Assembly: GCF_040719375.1 (NCBI RefSeq)
Contig: NZ_JBFDTP010000002.1
Coordinates: 3,029,001 to 3,093,000 of the forward strand
DNA from: Clostridium sp. AN503
GTDB lineage: Bacteria; Bacillota; Clostridia; Lachnospirales; Lachnospiraceae
Length of the DNA: 64,000 bases
Direction of reading: 5' to 3'
The position numbers and the translations under genes were made by a program. Under the pieces are notes generated by a model, which ran no database searches, was not told the DNA's origin, and was given only the letters and a program-made list of their open reading frames with translations. Positions 34,633 to 43,261 of the stretch are shown here, piece after piece. How positions within the stretch are numbered: the stretch's first letter is position 1; every line of letters begins with the position of its first letter.

Positions 34633-36330
34633 TTACGACCGGGTCGTGGCTGATTCTACTCTCGCCATGAATGCTTCATAAGGCTTTAGTGCGCCATCCA
34701 TATCGGTGCGCCCGTAATTGCTGATCAAAAACTCCTGCCGCTCTCCGGCATACTTTAAAATAGTGTCCACCGGCAGAGTCTTCTCCGACAGATTTGCCGC
34801 CACCAGCCAGGTTTCCTTCTCAGAACGGCGCAGATAAGCAAATATATCTGGATCATCTTCCAAAAGGAGCACATACTCGCCTTCCGTTAAAAGCGGTTCC
34901 TCATGGCGCAGCCTGATCAGCTTTTGATAGTAATAAAATATGGACTCCGGATCCCTTAAGGCTTTCTCCACATTGATCTCGCCATACCTTTCGCTCACCT
35001 GAAACCATGGTGTTCCCTTCGTGAAGCCCGCATGCTCCGTACCGTCCCACTGCATCGGGGTCCTGGCATTATCCCTGCTCTTGTTCCACACTGCTCTGCG
35101 GAAATCCTCCTCCGAGATGCTCTTTTCCTTCACTACCAGCTCCTGGTATGCGTTGCGCACCTCGATATCCTCATAATCTTCCAGATCATAATGCACATTG
35201 GTCATCCCGATCTCCTCGCCCTGATAAATATAGGGCGTTCCCTGCATCCCATGGAGCACCGTTGCATATGCCTTGGCACACGCCTCCCTGTACTCCTGGT
35301 CGTTGCCCCACCGGGAAATGACTCTGGGCTGGTCGTGGTTTTCAAAATACAGGGCGTTCCAGCCCTTTTTATAGAGCTTTGTCTGCCACTGCGTCATAAC
35401 CCGTTTCAGTTCCCTGAGGTCAAAGTGCTTTAACGCCCACTTGCGGTTGACAGACCCGGGAATCCGGTCAATATTCATATGCTCAAATGTAAAGATCATA
35501 TCCAGTTCTTTCCGTTCCGGAGCGGTGAAAAGCTGCGCGACCTCCGGCGTGGACCCCGGTGCTTCGCCCACGGTCATGCAGTCATACCGGGACATAACCT
35601 CCCTGTTCATTTCCTGGATGAATTCATGAAGACGCGGTCCGTTGCTGTGATATTTGCCCGTATAATATGTCTTTCCCGGCTCTTCAGGATAGTCCGGAAA
35701 ATCCTGGTTCTTTGAAATGGATGCGATCACATCCATACGCCAGCCATCCGCTCCTTTCTCCATCCAAAAATCCATCAGGTCATAGACCTCGCGGCGGAGG
35801 CCCGGGTTCTCCCAGTTTAGATCCGGCTGTTTTTTGCTGTAGAAGTGAAGGTAATACTGGTTCCTTTCCTCACTGTACTCCCACGCGCTGCCGCAGAAGC
35901 TGGAGCCCCAGTTATTGGGCGGCGTCCCATCCGGTTTGGGGTCTTTCCAGATATAGTAATCGCTGTAAGTGTTGTCCCGAGACTTCCGGCTCTCCACAAA
36001 CCACGCATGCTCATCGGAAGTATGGTTCACCACCAGATCCAGCACTACTTTGATCCCGCGCCTGTGAGCTTCTGCGATCAGCCGTTCCATGTCCTCATTT
36101 GTCCCAAACCGGTCATAGATCTTTCGGTAATCCCGGATGTCATAACCGTTGTCGTCCTGGGGAGAATCAAATACCGGGCTGAGCCAGATCACATCGATCC
36201 CCAGCTTCTTCAAATAATCCAGCCGGGAGACCACGCCCGGCAGATCTCCGAAGCCATCCCCGTCAGAGTCCTGAAAACTTCTCGGGTATATCTGGTAAAC
36301 CACTGCATTTTTCCACCATTTATCTTTCAT
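34633..36330 (-). CDS. Alpha-glucosidase (GH13, oligo-1,6-glucosidase type)
   Basis: A GH13 enzyme of about 565 residues starting KDKWWKNAVVYQIYPRSF. Catalytic residues: Asp in DGWRMDVIA, Glu in MTVGEAPG, Asp in FENHDQPR; NHTSDEHAWF is also typical. It matches MalL/oligo-1,6-glucosidase in length. Trehalose-6-phosphate hydrolase (TreC) is the main alternative, and would suit a PTS operon. The frame is open 45 codons further, but the start at 36330 lies within the 35-bp gap after the EIID gene and opens the conserved sequence. It is the last gene of the PTS operon. Confidence 0.87.
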   Translation of the reverse strand: MKDKWWKNAVVYQIYPRSFQDSDGDGFGDLPGVVSRLDYLKKLGIDVIWLSPVFDSPQDDNGYDIRDYRKIYDRFGTNEDMERLIAEAHRRGIKVVLDLVVNHTSDEHAWFVESRKSRDNTYSDYYIWKDPKPDGTPPNNWGSSFCGSAWEYSEERNQYYLHFYSKKQPDLNWENPGLRREVYDLMDFWMEKGADGWRMDVIASISKNQDFPDYPEEPGKTYYTGKYHSNGPRLHEFIQEMNREVMSRYDCMTVGEAPGSTPEVAQLFTAPERKELDMIFTFEHMNIDRIPGSVNRKWALKHFDLRELKRVMTQWQTKLYKKGWNALYFENHDQPRVISRWGNDQEYREACAKAYATVLHGMQGTPYIYQGEEIGMTNVHYDLEDYEDIEVRNAYQELVVKEKSISEEDFRRAVWNKSRDNARTPMQWDGTEHAGFTKGTPWFQVSERYGEINVEKALRDPESIFYYYQKLIRLRHEEPLLTEGEYVLLLEDDPDIFAYLRRSEKETWLVAANLSEKTLPVDTILKYAGERQEFLISNYGRTDMDGALKPYEAFMARVESATTRS

Positions 36331-36365
36331 TTCCAATCTTTCCTTTCTCATCAAGCCATATTTAT

Positions 36366-37196
36366 TTAAGCGATTCCCAGAAGGGACAGCAGGATACCAA
36401 GCGCAATAACGCCGAGGATCAGCATCGTGATGCTCACATTTTTCTTCTTCAGCAGATAATAGCACAAAAGCGTCAGTCCCAGGGGGACCAGCCCCACAAA
36501 GATCTGATCCAGCATGGGCTGGAGGCTTAAGATCGATTCCCCATCCATCGTCAGTTCAAAAACAGAGTGGAAGGTGACCATGGAGGCCGTCATTCCTCCC
36601 ACCATGATCAGGCCCACCGTGCCTGCCGCTTTGGTCAGGATGTTCATCAGACCACTGGCGTACACCTTCTGGATATATTCTGACCCCAGCTTGTAGCCGA
36701 GAAATGTCCCATAATACTTTATCAGGATAGACGGCACGTTAAACAGCAGCAGGAATACCACCGGCGCCAGCACATTCCCGGATGCTCCCATGCCTACGGC
36801 AATCCCTGCCGCAATGACACGGAGCACTCCCCAGAAGATGGAATCTCCGATACCAGCCAACGGTCCCATCAGACTTGATTTCACCGCGTTAATGGAACCT
36901 GCATCAAAATCCGGCTGCTCACTGTTCTTTTTTTCCATGGACGCCACAAGCCCCATGATGAAGGTGGAACAGGTGATCGTGGTGTTAAAGTAAGACATGC
37001 TTCTAACCAACGCCTCTTTTTTCTTCTGCCCATCATTTTTATAAAAATGGTTGATGAACGGCATCATGGAATAGCAGAAGCCCGATGCTCCCTGCTTTGC
37101 CGGACTCACCGCCGCATACAGGGTAAAGGAACGCCAGAACGCCTTTTTCAATAATCTTCTTTCCTCTGCCGGTATGGATTTCGTTAAACTGCTCAT
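36366..37196 (-). CDS. PTS mannose-family EIID component
   Basis: A 276-residue membrane protein with AFWRSFTLYAAVSPAKQGASGFCYSMMPFINHFY and SLMGPLAGIGDSIFWGVLRVIAAGIA, signature stretches of EIID. With EIIC it forms the sugar channel of the mannose-type phosphotransferase system. Its ATG overlaps the EIIC stop by 4 bp. The sugar is not known; the alpha-glucosidase downstream hints at an alpha-glucoside. Confidence 0.9.
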   Translation of the reverse strand: MSSLTKSIPAEERRLLKKAFWRSFTLYAAVSPAKQGASGFCYSMMPFINHFYKNDGQKKKEALVRSMSYFNTTITCSTFIMGLVASMEKKNSEQPDFDAGSINAVKSSLMGPLAGIGDSIFWGVLRVIAAGIAVGMGASGNVLAPVVFLLLFNVPSILIKYYGTFLGYKLGSEYIQKVYASGLMNILTKAAGTVGLIMVGGMTASMVTFHSVFELTMDGESILSLQPMLDQIFVGLVPLGLTLLCYYLLKKKNVSITMLILGVIALGILLSLLGIA

Positions 37197-38014
37197 CTGA
37201 AAAATTCCTCCTCTTCCTGATCTAACACATACGCATTGTCCGTACCTCCGGACGGAACTTCCGCCCTAATGGATACCATCTGGCTGAATCTGTAGTCATT
37301 CATACCGACCGCAACGGCAATAATCGTCCCCAATACTGCCAGTGCGACCAGCGGAAGATCCAGATATGCTGTCAGCACAAACCCAAGGAAATAGAAGATA
37401 CAGATCTTATTATCCCACAGCATTTTCATCAACATAGCCATGCCGACCGCTGGAAGCAGGCCGCCGCAGACTGCAAGTCCGTTCATCACCACCTGCGGGA
37501 TGGCATCTAAAAGCGCGCTGACCGCATTTGATCCAAACAGGATTCCCAAAAATGCCACCAGAGAATACAAAAACCAGTTTACTGCCCAAAGCCCATAATG
37601 CAGCGTCACAATCTGCCCCTGTTTTCCTTCTGCCGCAAGCTGGTCAAATCGCTTTGCAAACATGCCCACCAGGAAAATATACAGGACTGTTTTGATCTGA
37701 AGCCCCAGGATGCCGATCGGAAGCGCCAGCGTCAATGCTACCTCCGTCCCCTTGCCCAGCATGACCGCAAAGGCCGTGCCTACCGCAGTGGCAATTCCCG
37801 GCTCCGCCGCCGAAGCCCCGCCAATATTGACAACTCCCATGAAAACGGCCTCCAACGCTGCCCCCACGACCACTCCGGTGTGCAGATCTCCAAGGAATAA
37901 GCCTACCAGCGGTCCAATGACAATGGGGCGGTTCAGCATGGTAAATCCGATCAACTCCGCTCCGCCGACGCACAAGAAGACGGTCAGCGCCACTAAAAAT
38001 GCCTGTAACATCAC
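37193..38014 (-). CDS. PTS mannose-family EIIC component
   Basis: A 273-residue polytopic protein: LIGFTMLNRPIVIGPLVGLFLGDLHTGVVVGAALEAVFMG and GGASAAEPGIATAVGTAFAV are conserved in EIIC of the Man family. It binds and translocates the sugar, which EIIB phosphorylates. Lies 9 bp after the EIIAB gene and overlaps EIID by 4 bp. Confidence 0.9.
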   Translation of the reverse strand: MMLQAFLVALTVFLCVGGAELIGFTMLNRPIVIGPLVGLFLGDLHTGVVVGAALEAVFMGVVNIGGASAAEPGIATAVGTAFAVMLGKGTEVALTLALPIGILGLQIKTVLYIFLVGMFAKRFDQLAAEGKQGQIVTLHYGLWAVNWFLYSLVAFLGILFGSNAVSALLDAIPQVVMNGLAVCGGLLPAVGMAMLMKMLWDNKICIFYFLGFVLTAYLDLPLVALAVLGTIIAVAVGMNDYRFSQMVSIRAEVPSGGTDNAYVLDQEEEEFFR

Positions 38015-38023
38015 AATTTCCTC

Positions 38024-39022
38024 CTATTTTAACTTTCCGATCACATCTTTTACCAGTTTCTGTTCATCACCCGGGACCTGCTGCATACAGGTATCAGGCG
38101 CCAGCTTTATCAGCTCCTCAAGGCACCGGGTCTCTTCCTCCGTCAGCATAATGGTAGGGGTCAGGACCTTTTTCTTAGAAAGATCGATCCCATCAAACCT
38201 GCCCACATTACCCACATTTAAAAATCCGATCTCCCCCACATTCTGCCGGACTTTAAGGGCATCCCGGACGGTCCTGGTCAGCACCAGGATCCTCATCTGT
38301 GAGGCTTTGGGATAGTTCAGCATACGAATCGCCTCATCAACAGGTTTTACCAGCACACGGATCCCTGCCGGAACAGCCATCTGCAGTGCCATCTTCTGAG
38401 TTGGATCCCCCGCCGCATCATCATTGGCTACGATGATCCCTTCCACCCGGAGCTGTTTCGTCCAGGTCATGGCGACCTGGCCGTGTATGAGACGGTCATC
38501 CACTCTGAGAGCAGTGATCCTCGCACTGGAATCTGAAAAAGATTCCGGCCCAGGCTTCTGCATCTCCTGGCTGCTATTTTGCCGCGCCCCGTCCCCACCG
38601 GACCTGGCTTCCGCCTTCAGAAGCTTCTTCTCTCCCTCCGGCTCAAGGGATATCCTTTGCAGCTCCTGTCTTGCCGCCTCAATAAATCCGTCCAGTTCCT
38701 CATCCGTTACGCTTTCCCCGGCCAGTGCCACCTGCAGCAGAACCGGCAGATTCGTCCCAGTGATCACCGTTATATTGGGCCAGGCTGCATACTTCATCAT
38801 CTTCTGGTTGACGCTTCCGCCCTTCAAATCTGTAAATACAAATATCCGGTCTTCCCTGTGGCTGGAGAAATATTCATCCAGTATTGTTTCCACATCATCC
38901 TCCGGGTCCACATAGGCATCCAGCGTTGTAATCTCCGCCATTTTACCAACGACAAGCTCCAGTGTATACCGGATGCCGGAAGCCATCTTGCCGTGAGTAG
39001 CTATCAGGATCTGCTTCATCAT
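38024..39022 (-). CDS. PTS mannose-family EIIAB fusion
   Basis: A 332-residue cytosolic protein. Residues 1-130 are EIIA (ILIATHGKMASG, phosphorylated His10), then a polar linker of about 35 residues, and residues 170-332 are EIIB (LRVDDRLIHGQVAMTW with the phospho-His). Phosphate passes HPr to EIIA to EIIB to sugar. It is the first gene of the operon, downstream of a promoter bracketed by two palindromes. The second ATG (39019) is equally well spaced from AAGGGG. Confidence 0.9.
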   Translation of the reverse strand: MMKQILIATHGKMASGIRYTLELVVGKMAEITTLDAYVDPEDDVETILDEYFSSHREDRIFVFTDLKGGSVNQKMMKYAAWPNITVITGTNLPVLLQVALAGESVTDEELDGFIEAARQELQRISLEPEGEKKLLKAEARSGGDGARQNSSQEMQKPGPESFSDSSARITALRVDDRLIHGQVAMTWTKQLRVEGIIVANDDAAGDPTQKMALQMAVPAGIRVLVKPVDEAIRMLNYPKASQMRILVLTRTVRDALKVRQNVGEIGFLNVGNVGRFDGIDLSKKKVLTPTIMLTEEETRCLEELIKLAPDTCMQQVPGDEQKLVKDVIGKLK

Positions 39023-39052
39023 ATACCCCTTTTCTTCTTTATTTTACAACAG

Positions 39053-39125
39053 GTTATGTACATAACTTATCTTGATGCAACTATAACACGCTTCCCACAT
39101 CCTGTAAATAGGTTATGTAGATAAC
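39053..39125 (-). promoter_or_regulatory. PTS operon promoter bracketed by two LacI-type operators
   Basis: Minus-strand promoter TTTACA (39108-39103), 17-bp spacer, TATAGT (39085-39080). A perfect palindrome GTTATGTACATAAC at 39053-39066 lies just past the start point and a near copy GTTATGTAGATAAC at 39112-39125 lies just upstream of the -35. Their centres are 59 bp apart. This is the classic layout for repression by a LacI-family dimer or tetramer, whose gene is next door. Confidence 0.75.
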
Positions 39126-39218
39126 CATCCAAACAGCAAAATTAATCATCTCATTTTTATGCACTTTGTACATATTTAGATTATAGATGTCCCAAGACCA
39201 GCCAAACTCCTGTCAATC

Positions 39219-39257
39219 AAAAAAGTGCGGAGCTGCATCATACTGCTCCCGCACTTT
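39219..39257 (-). terminator. Terminator of the lacI-type gene
   Basis: aaagtgcggagc / gctcccgcacttt form a long stem with one bulge; TTTTTTGATTG follows on the minus strand. It separates the regulator gene from the PTS operon. Confidence 0.75.
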
Positions 39258-39291
39258 CCCTGTTTCTATTATGCTGTAAACTGTGCTTCTA

Positions 39292-40392
39292 TCATTTGCT
39301 TCTGGTTCCATTCTCTCCCGGAACGCTCACAGCCGGGTCATATCCGGCCATGCTGTTACGCTCAGCCAGACTGCGCACACAGGTAGATCTGCGCACCATG
39401 AGAGTTACCGGCAGGCGGATCTCCCGTTCCCGCATGCTCCCGCCTGCATGGATCTGCTCCATCAACACTTCCACTGCCAGCTCTGCTTTTTTATCCACAT
39501 CCTGCCCGATCGTGGTCAGCCTTGGTACGGAAAAACGGGAGTACAGGATATTGTCAAACCCGGCGATCCCCAGTTCCTCCGGTACCCGGATTCCGTAATC
39601 ATGAAAAAAGCTGATCGCCTCCATGGCATACAGGTCAGAGAGAAAGAAAAGTGCGGTTCCCGGCTCCAGCCTCCGCAAAAGCCAGGCATAATTCTCCTGG
39701 CGCTTTGCAGCATTCATCCCCAGAGGAACGAACTGAAGCTTCTGATGCCGCCCGGCACACTCCTCCATCGCCTGTTCACAGCCAAGAAGCCTCTGATGAT
39801 CCACGCCGCTGTCACGCCCGGCGCAGACCTTGATCCATTCATATCCGCATTCCAGCAGATGCTTTGTCATCATATACCCGCCTTCCCGGTCATCCAGAGT
39901 GATATTCACAACCGGGCTGTCCGGTTTCCCTGGCTCCCCGTATGCGTCTATGGCTACAACCGGCTTTTTTGTCAGCTGGTATATCTTCTCACAATTCTTT
40001 CTGCTGAAGGACATGGCGATCACACCATCGATATCCCAGCTTGCCACCATCTGAAAGATCTTGTCCACGTCCTTCTCGGAATAAATCATCAGGTAATATC
40101 CCAGCTTCTGGATTCTTTCCTCAATCCGGCCCAGGGCTTTCCCGTAAAATGGATCGGCCAGAAGGGAGTCCCTAAACTCTTTGTGATAATTGACTACAAC
40201 CGCGATCAGCTGGGAGCTCTCCTTACTCAGGACGCGCAGTCCCATTTTTTGGACATACCCCACCTCCCGGATAAGGGCATTGATCTTTTCTATCGTCTCC
40301 GGGGATACCCTTTTCGTTTTCCCGTGAATCACGTTCGAAACTGTAGTAGTACTTACGCCTGCCAGCTCCGCTATCTCCTTAATCGTAGCCAT
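39292..40392 (-). CDS. LacI-family transcriptional repressor
   Basis: A 366-residue regulator with the N-terminal LacI helix-turn-helix and hinge (TIKEIAELAGVSTTTVSNVIHGKTKRVSPETIEKI) and a periplasmic-binding-protein-like effector domain (IAVVVNYHKEFRDS through SVPRLTTIGQDV). It stands directly upstream of the EIIAB-EIIC-EIID-glucosidase operon in the same direction and very probably binds the paired GTTATGTACATAAC sites at that promoter. The effector should be the PTS sugar or its phosphate. Confidence 0.9.
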   Translation of the reverse strand: MATIKEIAELAGVSTTTVSNVIHGKTKRVSPETIEKINALIREVGYVQKMGLRVLSKESSQLIAVVVNYHKEFRDSLLADPFYGKALGRIEERIQKLGYYLMIYSEKDVDKIFQMVASWDIDGVIAMSFSRKNCEKIYQLTKKPVVAIDAYGEPGKPDSPVVNITLDDREGGYMMTKHLLECGYEWIKVCAGRDSGVDHQRLLGCEQAMEECAGRHQKLQFVPLGMNAAKRQENYAWLLRRLEPGTALFFLSDLYAMEAISFFHDYGIRVPEELGIAGFDNILYSRFSVPRLTTIGQDVDKKAELAVEVLMEQIHAGGSMREREIRLPVTLMVRRSTCVRSLAERNSMAGYDPAVSVPGENGTRSK

Positions 40393-40538
40393 CCTGTCCC
40401 TCCGCCAGATCCATTCTCTTACTCGTTCTGTTTATTCTACTACAAACCCCTTTTCCTTGCAAGATACGCCCTTTTCCATCTCCGAAAAATCCCTTGAAAA
40501 ACTTTTGCATATTTCTTGCTTTCAGAAAAATATTTTAT

Positions 40539-40676
40539 TTGCTTTTTTAATGCTTATCCTTTATAATAGGCTTGAAGAAAATTGATTTCCCTTAAAGTCA
40601 TTTTTTCTTCAACCTTATTAATTATTTATACTCCCCTCAGAAAAAGCCAGACAGCTCCCCTGTTTGGCTTTTTCTC
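40539..40676 (+). ncRNA. Candidate small RNA transcript ending in the element's attachment-site terminator
   Basis: TTGCTT (40539-40544), a 17-bp spacer and TATAAT (40562-40567) form a good plus-strand promoter. About 105 nt downstream is a terminator (gccagacagctcccctgtttggc with a T5 tail). Between them ttgaagaaaa / ttttcttcaa makes a second hairpin and there is no plausible reading frame. I do not recognise the RNA. It lies divergent from lacI. The stretch 40393-40538 holds nothing else I can see. Confidence 0.4.
40654..40676. repeat. Left attachment site (attL) of the integrated element
   Basis: First copy of the 23-bp repeat beginning gctcccctgtttggc and ending ttttctc. Here it is the right half of an intact terminator hairpin (from 40640), so the recombination site overlaps a terminator. 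Confidence 0.75.
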
Positions 40677-40779
40677 CGGCCCTGTATTTTCGTGCTTTTT
40701 CTGCCCCTATTCTCTGTACGTTTTTGTAAAATATACGCAATTTTTTATTGGATTTTAAAATCATAGTATCATACCAGTA

Positions 40780-41745
40780 TCACAAAACCGCCCTATTTTG
40801 TTGCGACGTCGCAACACTCTTCCGCACCTTTTCCAGCAGCTCCAACCGCTCCCGGCGCCGCTCCTCCCAGTCCATCACATGAAACGCCACCCGCTCTGTA
40901 CTGCTCGTCCAGGTCTGGTTAAACCGATCCGCCCCGCTACCGACCAGGGCCATGCTGTAGATCCTGGCATCGTCCAGGAATGGACGGATCTGTTTAGTAT
41001 ACCGGGGCCTCCGCAGTTCCCGCAGTGCCTTTGCATGGATCTGCCGCACCGCCTCCGGCGTTGTTCCCTGCTGCCGCCCGATCTCTGCCAGTGTCATCCC
41101 GTCCTGGTATCTCTGCCGGATCACCCCTGACTGAAGATCTGGCAGAGCGTCCACACAGCCCCACAGGGCCGCCTTTAGCTGTTCCCCCTGCATTCGTTCA
41201 ACGGTATCATCCTCAATGCTTTCCGGGGCTGCTACGAGATCTCCCATCGTGGTATCCTCTCCGCCATCAATCCCCACTACCGGAGCGTCAAGACTTCCCA
41301 GGCGCGCCATACAGGCGTTTTCCCTTATATCCCCTATCTGCTCCAGGGTAAGCCCCATAAAGTCCGCCGCTTCCCTGTCTGTGGGCTTCCTACCGTGCTC
41401 TGCCATGAAGGAGCTGCAAAACCTGTCATACTTTCCCATAAGCTCCCGGCACCGGACCGGCAGCCTCATGCAACTGCCCTTCATCTGGATATACCGCCGC
41501 ATTCTCTGGCGGATATGAAACTCTGCATAGGTCAGAAATTTCACCCCGTGGTCAGGATCATAACCATCAATAGCCGGGTACAGGGCAAGATACCCCTCCT
41601 GCTCCAGATCCTCTATTTCCTCCTGCCCGCGGAACTGCCAGGCTATGGAATGAATAAACCGGCTCACCTGGTTATAGAGCTGCTCCATATTATCGGCCAC
41701 ATTCTCTCCGGCCTTGATCCTGATCACAAGCTGTTCATTGGTCAT
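40780..41745 (-). CDS. Sigma-70-like RNA polymerase sigma factor of the integrated element
   Basis: About 321 residues. Region 2 is visible at about residues 20-95 (LEQEGYLALYPAIDGYDPDHGVKFLTYAEFHIRQRMRRYI), a region-3-like stretch follows (GRKPTDREAADFMGLT), and region 4 carries LPDLQSGVIRQRYQDGMTLAEIGRQQG with EAVRQIHAKAL. A further 70 residues form an extra C-terminal tail. It is the last gene of the element's long minus-strand transcript, next to attL. It probably redirects RNA polymerase to element or helper-phage late promoters. The start at 41745 (MTNEQL) is used; an ATG six codons earlier is possible. Confidence 0.85.
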   Translation of the reverse strand: MTNEQLVIRIKAGENVADNMEQLYNQVSRFIHSIAWQFRGQEEIEDLEQEGYLALYPAIDGYDPDHGVKFLTYAEFHIRQRMRRYIQMKGSCMRLPVRCRELMGKYDRFCSSFMAEHGRKPTDREAADFMGLTLEQIGDIRENACMARLGSLDAPVVGIDGGEDTTMGDLVAAPESIEDDTVERMQGEQLKAALWGCVDALPDLQSGVIRQRYQDGMTLAEIGRQQGTTPEAVRQIHAKALRELRRPRYTKQIRPFLDDARIYSMALVGSGADRFNQTWTSSTERVAFHVMDWEERRRERLELLEKVRKSVATSQQNRAVL

Positions 41746-41786
41746 AGTATTCCGTCCTCCCATTCTGGCAGCGGGATTTTCCGCCG

Positions 41787-41957
41787 TTAATATTGCTGAT
41801 TCTTTAATGCTGTTTGTGCGATATGAAAGCCGCTGACTTCTCGCAGCTCATAAGTGAGATGACTGCTCCCGGTGATCTCCCGGCAGCTCCGATCGGCCCG
41901 CCGGATGGCCTCGGAAGCTGTTGGATCGTGATAGCCCTCATGGTTCCTATCTGACAT
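41787..41957 (-). CDS. Small conserved-looking phage protein (56 residues)
   Basis: A short frame translating MSDRNHEGYHDPTASEAI and ending QTALKNQQY. Its stop is 41 bp before the sigma-factor start and its ATG overlaps the preceding gene by 11 bp. Codon use matches the neighbours, and the NHEGYHDPTA opening is reminiscent of small proteins in Bacillota phages (recollection, not checked). Function unknown. Confidence 0.6.
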   Translation of the reverse strand: MSDRNHEGYHDPTASEAIRRADRSCREITGSSHLTYELREVSGFHIAQTALKNQQY

Positions 41958-42156
41958 TGTTCAGTATCCTTTCCAGGTCATCAATCTTACGCTGCTGTTC
42001 GTCTGTTCGGATGGCCGACAGCACCGCATTGCAGCCTAAAATGATGGTATTGGCCGTCTTGTTATCCATCTCGCCATTGGCGACCATATTCATCACCCTG
42101 GAGAGCGTCCGGCGTACCTCTGTGGCCGTCCGGGTCTTTAATCTGATTTGGGCCAT
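41947..42156 (-). CDS. Small helical phage protein
   Basis: A 69-residue protein (MAQIRLKTRTATEVRRTL to LDDLERILNNVR-like end), helical and charged, with NMVANGEMDNKTANTIILG in the middle. AGGAAGGGG lies 6 bases before the ATG at 42156; earlier in-frame ATGs lack such a site. It overlaps the 3' part of the upstream frame (42062-42334) by 95 bp in another frame, which is unusually deep for two real genes. No function known. Confidence 0.6.
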   Translation of the reverse strand: MAQIRLKTRTATEVRRTLSRVMNMVANGEMDNKTANTIILGCNAVLSAIRTDEQQRKIDDLERILNNVR

Positions 42157-42334
42157 AGCTGCCCCTTCCTGCCCTGTCCACCAGCTCATAAACGATTTCA
42201 TGGAAACGCTCTTTCGTAGTGGCCTCGTTTATCAGCTCATACAGTTCTTCATTGGACGCATGACTAAAGTCTATCGCGGGTTTGGGCGGTATGCGGCTCT
42301 GTGCGATCTTTATAAGCCTGTCTATCTTATCCAT
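42062..42334 (-). CDS. Small phage protein overlapping its neighbour
   Basis: A 90-residue frame starting MDKIDRLIKIAQSRI with AGGTGAAGAT before the ATG. The first 55 residues look protein-like (ASNEELYELINEATTKERFHEIVYEL); the last 35 are Gly/Asp-rich and lie in the overlap with the next gene. It directly follows the capsid gene. Function unknown; the C-terminal part may be out-of-frame remnant. Confidence 0.5.
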   Translation of the reverse strand: MDKIDRLIKIAQSRIPPKPAIDFSHASNEELYELINEATTKERFHEIVYELVDRAGRGSYGPNQIKDPDGHRGTPDALQGDEYGRQWRDG

Positions 42335-42394
42335 ATCTTCACCTGCTAAAACGCCCCAGGCAATCCGCTGGGGAAAGTCCGGGGCGCTCCCTTC

Positions 42395-43243
42395 TTACTT
42401 ACTGGCTGCCGCCACTGTCTGATAGTAGATTGCTTTGGCCTTGTTCTCCAGGACGAACGCATCATAGCAGATGCGCCCCTCCACAAGCTCGCCGCTGATC
42501 CCCGGCGGGTCCTGGTGGGTCTTATAGTCCTCTAGCTTGGTAGGTGCCACCGTCGCCACCGGATGCGCGATCATGAACCCGAAATCTGCCGGGAGCCGCT
42601 TCTTCGGCACCTTCAACACGGTCAGGCCATCCAGATTGGCAATCACGCCTTTCAGCCGCAGATCATTGCCGATATCCGTCTCCATGGTAATATCCTTGCA
42701 CTGCTTCATGAGCAGGTAGATATCCGGCGTCACGACCAGTACGCGCCCAGTCTCCGGGACTTCCTCGTTATCCAGGGAGTTGTTGCCCTTAATGATCTCC
42801 TCGTAGACGTTTGTCTTAGTAAGGGCCACCGGTACCGGCTTCTGCCCGGCTCCCGCAGTCATCACCCCATACACATAGGTATCAACCTCCGGGATAACCA
42901 CCTCACGCACCTGCCTGGCCAACGCCGACGCCGCCGCAAGCTGGCCGCCTGTCTCGTCCTTATCCAGCTTATCCACCGCAAAGGTGAAGGAACGGTCTTT
43001 CTTGAGGGTAAACTCCTCTGTGGTGGCGTCCAGGCCCTGCACCTGCCCATACCTTGACCAGTTCCCGTCTACCGGACCGGAGCGGCCGTAGTCGTTCATT
43101 CCTGCCGTTGTGACCTTATATACCTTGATCGTGTGCGCCCCTGTCCAACTAAGGTCCTGGTTGGTCAGGAGTGATTTCTTACTTTCTGTTGTAAACAGTT
43201 CATCCACATAGGGAAGATACTGTGTTACTAATGAAATTGCCAT
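42395..43243 (-). CDS. Phage major capsid protein
   Basis: A 282-residue protein like the HK97-fold coat proteins of clostridial phages: LVTQYLPYVDELFTTESKKSLLT at the N-terminus, DRSFTFAVDKLDKDETG, VVIPEVDTYVYGVM and LVVTPDIYLLMKQ, and IAHPVATVAPTKLEDYKTH near the end. It comes 18 bp after a scaffold-like gene, the usual scaffold-capsid order. It is the only structural protein I can recognise in the element. It has no N-terminal delta domain of its own, which agrees with a separate scaffold. Confidence 0.8.
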   Translation of the reverse strand: MAISLVTQYLPYVDELFTTESKKSLLTNQDLSWTGAHTIKVYKVTTAGMNDYGRSGPVDGNWSRYGQVQGLDATTEEFTLKKDRSFTFAVDKLDKDETGGQLAAASALARQVREVVIPEVDTYVYGVMTAGAGQKPVPVALTKTNVYEEIIKGNNSLDNEEVPETGRVLVVTPDIYLLMKQCKDITMETDIGNDLRLKGVIANLDGLTVLKVPKKRLPADFGFMIAHPVATVAPTKLEDYKTHQDPPGISGELVEGRICYDAFVLENKAKAIYYQTVAAASK

Positions 43244-43261
43244 AATTTACTTCCTTTCTAC

